Positions 1-9,400 of a stretch of DNA of 29,528 nt are shown here, in pieces. The notes under the pieces are model-generated. The model searched no databases and was not told the origin of the DNA. It saw only the letters and a list, made by a program, of their open reading frames with translations. The first letter of the stretch is position 1, and every line of letters begins with the position of its first letter. The position numbers and the translations under genes were made by a program. This DNA is from Pigoraptor chileana (Eukaryota; Opisthokonta; Filasterea), in NCBI GenBank assembly GCA_943704495.1, contig CALSCR010003755.1, positions 3,957 through 33,484 of the forward strand, in the 5' to 3' direction.

Positions 1-671
1 TGGCCCTCGTTGTTGAGGCTGTTTGTGATCTTGACCTTGGAGAAGTTAACCTCCTGGCTCATCCAGTGCGACCCAGTGTTGGGCGAGTCGGGGTGGGTGT
101 AGACGGTCGTGAGGAGGGGCTTTGAGATCTTGCCAGCCTCAACCCACTCCTTGCCGTTGTACTTCCAGCGAATATCGCTGACGGGCACAAACTCGAGCAT
201 GATCGAAAAAATGCCGTACGCGGGGAGGGCGTTCATGCGGAGCTTGGGAGTCGGGAAGAGGCAGCGACCGTTGCGTGTGAGGATCATTTCTGTCGTATGC
301 TTGTGAAACTCGGTCCACAGGTCCTGCTGTTCCAGAGCAACGTCAAACTTGGCACCGTCCGTAGCAGGCGAGCCGGCCTCAGCAAGGAAGGGCTCGCAAG
401 ACAGAAGAAGATCCGTCGCAGACCACTGCGGCTGAAGCTGCACGGCCGGCCGAATCTGCTGCTGCTGCTGCTGCTGAACCATTGCGTGGAGGTTGTTGGG
501 ACGGCCTCCAGGCACCTGGTCGCACGAGATCTCGTCACCCCCGCAATAGTCGAGAAGGAGGTCAAAGTTCTCGGACTCGCCAAAGAGCGACGCAAGGCCA
601 GCGGCAGGCTGCTTGGACGAGGGCATCTCGGCAATGATCCCACGGTCTGAGGCCATCATAGGCATGTCCAT
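1..671 (-). CDS. T-box transcription factor, N-terminal part (runs off the left edge)
   Basis: Sequence-specific DNA-binding transcription factor acting in the nucleus. The visible 223 codons are one open frame with no intron. Residues 1-117 form a low-complexity N-terminus with a seven-glutamine run (CAG/CTG repeat near 457-477). From about residue 118 the T-box fold begins: DLWTEFHKHTTEMILTRNG, then a GRCLFPTPKLR segment, RWKYNGKEWVEAGK, the hallmark YTHPDSPNTGSHWM and FSKVKITNSLNNEG at the edge. About 105 of the roughly 180 residues of a T-box are present; the rest lies outside the window. The FSKVK(I/L)TN segment resembles the Brachyury class, but class assignment needs the missing half. 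The start at 671 is the first ATG after an in-frame TGA, with further in-frame ATGs just downstream. A T-rich stretch followed by AAG and CAG about 690-700 could be a splice acceptor, so an upstream exon is possible. T-box genes are known from animals, unicellular holozoans and some early fungi. Confidence 0.92.
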   Translation of the reverse strand, partial: MDMPMMASDRGIIAEMPSSKQPAAGLASLFGESENFDLLLDYCGGDEISCDQVPGGRPNNLHAMVQQQQQQQIRPAVQLQPQWSATDLLLSCEPFLAEAGSPATDGAKFDVALEQQDLWTEFHKHTTEMILTRNGRCLFPTPKLRMNALPAYGIFSIMLEFVPVSDIRWKYNGKEWVEAGKISKPLLTTVYTHPDSPNTGSHWMSQEVNFSKVKITNSLNNEG

Positions 672-3187
672 TCCCTGTCCGTCAAACCTTCATCCAAAAA
701 ACAAATAAAACCATAATTAGAAATCCAGGCAGACATAACGACAGCCATAGAACGCATATGATAGGGTATTTAAGAGGGTGACAGCTTAGATTCACCACTT
801 ACAAATGAAAGCGCTGTCATAGAAGTCTTTACAGAATAAATCAAAAAACACAAAGCAAAATGAAATAAGAATCACTCTCTCTCCTCGTCCTACACCAGCC
901 ATGCACTATTCAAAGCCAGTGTCAATTCTCAACGCAGTCTCTTCGTGACACTCACTGTGAGAGATAGTCAACAGCACCAAATTCGCCCAGCAAAGCGTGA
1001 GCGGCAGGCCCCGCAACGCGAGGTCCGGCCTGATCGTCCCGAGACCAACACATCTTCGCTACTGAGAAAATCCACTCAACGAAAAGTCGTTTGGATAGTG
1101 AAAGGGGTGTCTAGCGTCGCTACCAAGCCTAACGCTTTGTATTGCCTGGTGAATTTAGCACATCCCAAAGAACTCGGCACAGTGCAATCGTTGAAATTTG
1201 AGTAATACCAAAGAACTTTGATCTTTTGTACACTCAACTTGCACCTGTACAAGAAAAAGAATTTTGGGAACGAAGCTAGGTTTTTCCACGGACGTCCTAA
1301 CGTTGCATTTCCGATGCACAGAGAGAGAGACAGAGAGAGAGACAGAGAGAGAGAGAGAGGGAGAGAAAGAGAGAGAGAAAGACAGAAAGCGAGAGAAAGG
1401 AGAGAAAGAGAGAGAGAGAGAGTGGGAATGATGCGGGGATCGGGAACAACGGAGCATAAAGAGAGAGGTGTGCGTTGTGCTTGAGTATGAGGGAGGGGCT
1501 GCGTTGCGGTTTTTGTATGGGAGAGTATGCGCATCTCCCTCAACCAACCCGTGAAGTGAATGCGCCCGGTATGGCACATTGTATGGTACGGCACGTTGTA
1601 TGGACCACCACAATAATCACCGCAGTATGAGTTGTATGGAGGAGCGGGCATCGGCCACTTGTTGGGACCATCGAGGCCATACATCCATCGCCCCATACAA
1701 TTCCCCATACATACCATACCATACACCCGCGGGTTCTCTAGGCTAATTATAAACCGCTGCCATAGTCACGTCCATTCTCAAAAGTGAACGAAATAATGGG
1801 TGATTGTTTCGGCCCATTGACGGTTATTTTTTGTGCCACGCACACCCTTTATTTATTTATGGGTTGAATAAATATTTATCATTAAAAACGTATGGAAAAA
1901 TAGAAAACAATATTAATTAATTTACAAAAATTTGCTTCTCCAAGCTTGTTATTTATTATTATTTCGGAAACCCCATGTCAGCGTCACTGTGATACTCACA
2001 CTACGTCACAGCTGCGACACCGATGTGAAGTCATCTCCAAAAAGTGCATTGTTGCCCGGACATTCACCACCAGGTCACGCTACGCACGATGCCCTTTGCA
2101 CCGATCGATTTCTGCATTCCCGGGCGTGGATGACCAGTGCAAATAATGACACCTTCTGTGATGCCACTTGTTTTTGAGTTTGGGAACGGCTTCCGGCCAA
2201 GACGAGTGCATTCCGTGTCATTACAGCACTGTAAGATTGTTTGACACACGCAAGTATTTGAGGTCAGCAAGTTTGCAACGGAGGTGAAGCTTTTTCAATA
2301 AAAATCAAAAAACACAAGCTGTCGATACTGACGTGTACTGTCGTCCGTTGCAACAGCAATACAGCCGATCCAAGGGTACTGAGAACCTGGGTCGACCGAT
2401 AAAAGCTACGGAGACTAAAGTTAAAGAAAGCCTTTGGTCAAACACTGAACTCGTTGCCGGCAAATAATTCCTTCCAATTCGTTTCAGGACCGGCCAGCGC
2501 TAGCGATTCGCAGCAACTGAGTACAAATGATCCCATTGAGCGGCGATGGAAGAGACGACTCGTGCCGAGTCAGTGAGTCTGCCGATGCGCCCCGTAGTTG
2601 ACCGAGTGGCTGACTGTAGTTCAGAGGCCCCGGCGGCAGGGGTACTCAGACCCTCCCGGCGGCCAGTGATTGCCCGGATAGGTTTCCGTTGTCAGCCCGC
2701 CCGGTGAAGTCCACAGAAAACAGTGTTCACACAAGACATGCTCAGTCGCTCCAGCCGCGCACTGCAATATTTCTGAACAAAATGAATGTGATTACTCAAA
2801 AGCAAGTACACATACTTTTCAGCATTACGGAACTGAATCTGGAATCTCACTTGAATGCCGCCGGTCACTCCCGGAACAAACCAGCGCCTTGTGGGTAACT
2901 TTGATGACGACACCAGCATGACGTCACATTAGTAACTCCAACAATTATTACTATCGAGCAAATCTTCAGGAAGTGCAATTTGAGACTGATTTGTATCTAA
3001 CCAGGAGGCCCATTATTCTACTAATCGGGACAGTTCATCGGTCGGGTAGCAACCGTCAACAAAATCGGCGGTGTCAGCAGCCGATTATATTGATTCGCGG
3101 TTTCAAGCGGCGGTTGGCGGTTTCAGTCGGTCAACTTCACAGATTCACTCACACGTCGACGACCGTAACTGCCACGTAACCATCTGA
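672..3187. other. Intergenic region between T-box gene and ubiquitin fusion
   Basis: No convincing protein gene is visible in this 2.5 kb stretch. It holds a GA-rich tract (about 1319-1422), a region dense in CCATAC/GTATGG motifs (1569-1729), an AT-rich stretch (about 1845-1930) and a GC-richer patch (about 2480-2720). On the minus strand a TTTATAA sequence near 1750 followed by several ATGs could be the promoter and first exon of the T-box gene, but I cannot find a clear splice donor that joins it in frame. Confidence 0.5.
1319..1422. repeat. GA-rich low-complexity tract
   Basis: Imperfect (GA)n with interspersed GACA and GAAA units on the plus strand. It lies upstream of the T-box gene, where it could form part of a promoter or be a neutral microsatellite. 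The open frames crossing it in both directions are repeat artefacts. Confidence 0.9.
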
Positions 3188-3193
3188 TATAAA
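3188..3193 (+). promoter_or_regulatory. TATA-like element of the ubiquitin fusion gene
   Basis: TATAAA about 88 nt upstream of the ubiquitin ATG, followed by an A-rich leader ending CGCAAAATGC, a good start context. Position and sequence fit a core promoter. No transcript evidence was available. Confidence 0.5.
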
Positions 3194-3256
3194 GTAGTGC
3201 ACGCCACACTAATGAGAAGCAGACGGTACTTTGAGAAAATCCTTTGAAAGTCTTAG

Positions 3257-3952
<696 letters not shown>

Positions 3953-4462
3953 ATGGGGGGGATCTGAGTGTAAAGCTTGGGGTTGTGTGAAGGGCTCGCG
4001 TTCTCCTAAGTTTTCTTCGTAACATTGTAATATAAACGACTTCTCTGCACCTACAAATATCCACTCCCAAGCCTTAAGACCAAACACTTTGACTGATCAA
4101 TTTAAGTTGAACTGGAGTTAAATTCGTGGTGACTAATGCATCCTCAGCGGGTGACAATTTATTTGTGTCATTACAAAAACAGGAAAAATGGTGTACACAA
4201 ACTGCATGCATGCAACAATCCGTACCTGCAAGCCAATTCAGAAACGCGAGGTTAGTTTAGAGGCAAAATCATAACAAATTTAACAACAAATTGAGAGTGC
4301 TTGTGTGGGTAAGAGTCAGTAAGTTATTCTCACGTCATGCAATAAGTCAGACGGCTTTTCCTATACATAACAAACTCATCATATTCAACTCCACACGCGC
4401 GCAACAGAGACGAGACAAGAGACAGAGCAGATGCAAAAATCACCTTTTCAGCGAAAAGCCAG
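3953..4462. other. Convergent intergenic region (3' ends)
   Basis: Holds the presumed 3' UTR of the ubiquitin fusion (to about 4080) and, on the opposite strand, the presumed 3' UTR of the tentative minus-strand gene with an AATAAA signal at 4158-4163. No gene is seen. Confidence 0.5.
4158..4163 (-). terminator. Possible polyadenylation signal AATAAA
   Basis: AATAAA read on the minus strand, about 300 nt downstream of the stop of the tentative minus-strand gene. It is consistent with a transcript ending near 4140. A hexamer alone is weak evidence. Confidence 0.35.
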
Positions 4463-5529
4463 TCAGTCAATCTGAACGCCTCCACCGATTTCCTGGTCTT
4501 CTAGAAGAAGCAACAGCATGAACAAATGCGACGGCCAATCGTGAGACGAGGTACCATCAACGCGCAGAAAACAAAGCCACACGTAACATGTGATATCATC
4601 GATGAACCGAACATTTTTCTTATCCTTCACGGTGTTAGGTAAAATTGCGAAAAAACGTTTTAATCCTCTATCAGTGCAGCAGACGAGCGGCCTTGAATGC
4701 ACCACTACTGCTCACATACCTTGCGGATGCAGACACCACTTGGGATTCTTGAAACGCAACCACGACAGACAGCGAAGCACAAATCCTGAACACAAAAAAC
4801 AGCACAGGAGTCGCATGAAATGTGGACAATGGGGACAACAGTTAGTGTGTGTAAAACAGTGACAAAAATAAAGTGGCGGGAAACGCACACAGACTTGTGT
4901 TTGCAAGCAGTAGTCAGCAGATAGAGACTCAGTCACCATGGTGTAAGCATTTTGTACGATGCAGTAAGTCCGCCCGTCTCTAAATATGTCATCACCCAAA
5001 AAGAAGCACAAGCTATAGCGCACATGCGGAGGTTTCCCCCGCTCCAGATGAATACCCACATACCGTAAGGCTATTCGTTGGCTCGTCTTAGCGACAGACA
5101 CACAAAGAACAATTCAACTGGACGTCGTCGAAAGCTGCATTCAAGGAGGGCGAGAAGCAGACAAAGTGAATACACCAAACACAAAAAACGCACAGCATTG
5201 AAAAGTGTGTTTGCTGTGTTCCCTAAGACAAGGCTGAAACTTGTAATTTTACGGTTGCGATCTTCAACGTGCTATGCACTCTGAGGACGAATATCATCAT
5301 TGAGACAGCTCTGTGTTTTCTTCAATGAAGTCAAACGAAAACTGCAGCATTTGCGAGACGCACCTTGGTTAGGCAGCCGAATGGATGCTTGAAGCAGGGC
5401 GAATTGGGTGCCGTCGAACGTGGTCCTATGTACGCTACAGAACAAGCAGAGTTGGGTAAGTTTACAGGAAAAAGAGGCTTCGCAGTGAGGCAGCACAAAA
5501 GTGTGTGTGATCAGAATAAATAAGCTCAT
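4463..5529 (-). CDS. Tentative five-exon small protein, function unknown
   Basis: Predicted from splice sites and frame continuity only. Exons on the minus strand: up to 5529-5364, then 5086-5064, 4979-4937, 4785-4720 and 4500-4463. Each intron begins GTGCGT, GTATGT, GTGACT or GTATGT and ends in AG. The joined frame stays open and ends at a natural stop, giving a basic, hydrophilic C-terminal part with pieces such as TTFDGTQFALLQASIRLPNQ, RRADLLHRTKCLHHG and LSWLRFKNPKWCLHPQ, then EDQEIGGGVQID. If the ATG at 5529 is used the product is 111 residues with a hydrophobic N-terminus; an upstream exon with a different start is equally possible. I do not recognise the family. A second frame through the same exons is also open for most of the way, which weakens the case. 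AATAAA at 4158-4163 fits its 3' end. Confidence 0.33.
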
Positions 5530-6417
5530 TTGTTTCTCATCACGGAAAGATAAGAGTTGGATTTTTTATGGATATTCATCATATTAAACAAGAAATGAAA
5601 TAAAGAAGGAAAAAAACGCACTTGAACACTCACCAAGTGCAGCAACCAAAAAGTAGAGATTAGAAAGCGGCAGCTGCAACACAAAGAGCAAGAGCGATCC
5701 CTCAAACAATTAGAAGAGTGCATTATAATTTCAAAACAATGCGGGCATTGTGCAGGTTGTATCAGTACAGGTCTGTGTTACAACATATTCCACACGGTAT
5801 GTTCGGGAAAAAGTTGCATGTTCTCATCACACACAACCAAGCATAGAGAAGAGGGGAAAAAAACAGACACTATCAATATAACACTCACCAATCTAAAAGT
5901 CAGGGCGATAAAATTGATTGTGGACATCTCTCATCTCTGGCTTTTTATACGAAAAGTGATGTCGAGTTCGCGCCTTTTCGTCCTGCCCTCGTGTGCTGTG
6001 TACATGTGTGATCGATCAGGAGGCCACATGGCGACGATGCTTCCGGTGAAGCCAAGAGTGTCCTTGAATCCGGGGTGTTTCATCCGGGACAGCGAATGAG
6101 TTGGTGTGATCACGTGCCGTTTTGGTTTCAGATCAATATTCCTAATTTTTTTTCATAGGAATACAAAGAGTGCGCGAGACTGCATCAATCTTGCACTTTG
6201 GCGCCGCTTGTCTTGCGGGTTGTGTTTACAGCAGCGTTATAATTGGCACCCTGCGGGTCACTAATGCGTTGCGGCATACAAGGCACCGCACCGCTTTCAA
6301 CTGGGGCGTGCACAGGCATCTCAAGATGTGCCAAAGCTAGTGTGGGCCGGCGACGCCTGCTGTTGTTGGTTGTTGGTTGTTGTTCTTGTTATTGCTTGAA
6401 ATACTCGTAAAAGTGGA
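5530..6417. other. Intergenic region with possible upstream exons and a divergent promoter
   Basis: No firm gene. On the minus strand two further exon-like pieces with GTGAGT donors lie at 5927-5889 (beginning ATGTCC) and 5673-5634. Joined, they give a hydrophobic, signal-like peptide, but in the alternative frame of the tentative gene. A TATAAAAAG lies at 5949-5941 on the minus strand. The stretch 6350-6417 is GT-rich and directly precedes the SAC9-like start. Confidence 0.3.
5941..5949 (-). promoter_or_regulatory. Possible TATA box, minus strand
   Basis: TATAAAAAG on the minus strand, upstream of the tentative gene. With typical spacing, transcription would start near 5915, inside the candidate first exon, so that exon would be non-coding at least in part. 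Confidence 0.3.
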
Positions 6418-9400
6418 ATGGCGCACCGGGATCCTTCCTCATCCGTCACGCCACCCAACAACAGACAAACAACCCATGTCATTGTCGATGTCGCAGGACA
6501 CGTGGTATGTCACACACGCCCCGCTGCATTGCGAGCTCCTTCTGGCTTCCCAGTCCTTTATTTTGAGTGCCCATTAACGCAACTGTGTACGCTTTGCACC
6601 TCGCAGTTTATCATATCGTCCCTGTCCAGCCGATCTGACGTCCTTGTGTGTGCGATTGACGCTGTCTCGGGAAGTCTCACGCACGACGGGCACGATGGCA
6701 TTGACGTGTTCAAGAGTGAGGCCGAGGCGCTTTCGAGGGTGGACCCTCGGTCGACAGGCACGAGAAAGTGAGTGGCTTGATTCTGTGTGCGCGCCTTTGC
6801 CTGTTGCCGTACCATCTATCTTGTTTTTGCTCGTTTTTGTAAAAGTGGTCACTGTGTGCGATTCCGGGTCGGCCTTAGACACGTCTTTAGTATCGCGTGT
6901 ATGGCGTACAAAGCATTAATGCACAATGTCACTTGCCATCTTGGATTTAGGCGCGTACCAGCCCTCCTCGGCTACACTGTCCACGGGGCCCAGGGCCATC
7001 TGCTCGTGGCCACTAAGGTAAGGTGTATCACCTGCTTGCTGCTTGCATATCTGTCTGCTGTTCGTTTCCCTTTGTGTTTGTTGTTCTCTTTCTATTTGCT
7101 GTCGGTATCTATGGGCATAGTTCCTATAGGCATCCCGGGCCACTTCACATTGTTAAAACTCATTGACCCCCACACCTGATTTCATTTGGGTCGATTGGGC
7201 CAAAGCAGAAACGACAGTACCCCTGATATATAACCTCGCATTGCGTCCACTTCACCGACCACAATTGCTTGTTTCACACTCAACTCCAATGTCCGCATTT
7301 CGCAGCTTCGCCGCCTGCAAGCTCACGGATCGCATGTGGTTTCCTGTGTCGACGCATCCGCGTGGATTCGCTGTCCTCTCCTCTGCCGCGATAGCGGCGG
7401 CCGCCGTGAAGGCCTTCTCATCGCGTCCCTCCGGTCGTACCCTATGGACGGGTGCCATTATTTCTCGGAGACGATAGATCTGACACGCCCGCACATACCA
7501 TGCGGCGAGTCATTTCCGTCCCATGGGAGGGAAAGTGCGCCGGAGTTTGTATGGAACGCTCATCTCGCTTCGCCCTTTGTGGCCATCGGCCTTGCTGACT
7601 GCTGTCGCCCTCTGCTGCACGGCGTTGTGCACGCTGGCTCCGTCAAAGGAGAAGGGTGTGTGCGACAACTGCGTTTGCCGCGTGCCAACCATTCTTGTGT
7701 CGCTGATATACATGACCCTTTTTGCCAGACGTTCCTTTAGTACGAGAGAGAAGCTGATCAATTTCTTGTTGGATGAAACTTTATTGTCTTTGTCTCTCCC
7801 TCGCCACTCCATTATCGTCTTATTTTCTTCTCTGTGCCATTCGACGCGTGCGTGTTTAGGAATTACTGACCGTTTTCACCACTTTGTTTCTGTCTCGTCT
7901 AATGCACGCAGGGACGTGTTTGTGCGGTATTTGTTCCTGACGCGGCGCAGCAGCCGGTCGCCATATCCATCAGCGGTTGCACGTGGCATGTCAAAGGATG
8001 GCGGTGTTGCAAATGAGTCAGAATGCGAGCTGTGTTTTTGGACATCGGAGGAGTATGCAAGTGAGACGAAGGTGGGGGATGTGCCGCAAGGCAGGCCTTC
8101 CACTTGGGTAGATTTTCGCTCCGTGGTCTTCAGAAAAGGCACCGCACCGGTGGTGTACGCCGACCCATCATCGCAACAGTACACAACATCTGCGCCTGGC
8201 GACAGTCCCGCAAATGCCCCCCTCAATGGCGGAGAAGCGGATGGTGGAAGCGGTCTTGGCGATCACGTGAGAGGCGTTCTTCGCCGGTTTGCGATGCAGC
8301 GCATGGCGTTTGTCAGCCTTCTCCGTGGCGGCGGCGTTACTTCTGTTACTCTCGAGCGTGCCGTTGCAAAACTGCGGCGAGAGCTCCGTGCCGAGCTTGC
8401 GCTTGTCCGTTACGACTGGGAGCTCACGTGCTCTCTACTTGGCGGAATGGCGGGTGCCATGGAAGGTCTCTGGGAAATCGCGCGGGGTGTCTGCCGCGAC
8501 ATGGGCATGTTTGGTGCGCGCATGGAGATGGGGCCTGTTGATGAGCGCCAGGACGCGTCGCCGGCGTGCGTGTCTGCGCGGACGGAGCAACAGTGGACGG
8601 TGAGCATACTCTGCGAGAACGGCATCAATGCGACTTCGCTTGCCGGCCTTGCGCTCGCCTGCAATTCGGCTGCGTCGGCTGTGGCGTCCCTAGGATTTGT
8701 CCCGGCACGTGAGACGCCCTCTGCGTCACCATCAACTCGAAGGAGTAACGCACAACATGCCCCTGTCCCAATCGCTGTGCGCGCGCCGGAGGGGATTCCA
8801 ATTGTTCTTGCGAACACGCTCGGCCACGGCTTTTTGTATGCCATCGCACAGTTTCTTGCAGCGGATGCTGACCAATCGTCGCGCGCCTACGAGTTGCATG
8901 GGAATCCCGCCCTTGCCGATAGCCTGAAGCGCATGGCGGCGGGGGTACCGCAGGACCAGCAAAGCATTCCGCACGCTCTTTCCGTGTCCTCGCCGCAACG
9001 AGACAGCGTCCACCACGGGCAGCAACACTCGTCGGGAGACACACACTCGCACACACACTCCCACGCCGGCGCAAACACACACGACCACGACGCCTCTGCC
9101 AACCGCATCGAGGCAATATCTCGGTGCGAGCAGATTGACGTCATCCTGGGACGGCGGCTCGTCGAGCTGCTTCCGTCGTACGCACACCCGCAGGCACAGC
9201 CGCCGCACCTCATAAGTATGCTTCCCGGTGCGTTCTGCATTGACCTCGAACCAATTCCATTAACGACAAGCGAGGGTGCGACCATCCCTGCCGATGCTAT
9301 GCTGCTCCCTCCGGGGTGGGGGAGCACCACAGTGGGCACATCCGGGTCCCAATCGTCTCTGTCTCCGTGGACCTTCTACATGGCACCGCCGGGTTGCGAT

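Noticed and set aside
1076-1726. 216-residue minus-strand frame over the GA tract
   Set aside because: Most of it is Ser/Leu repeats from the GA microsatellite. Only the Tyr/Pro-rich start is of interest, noted as a possible T-box first exon.
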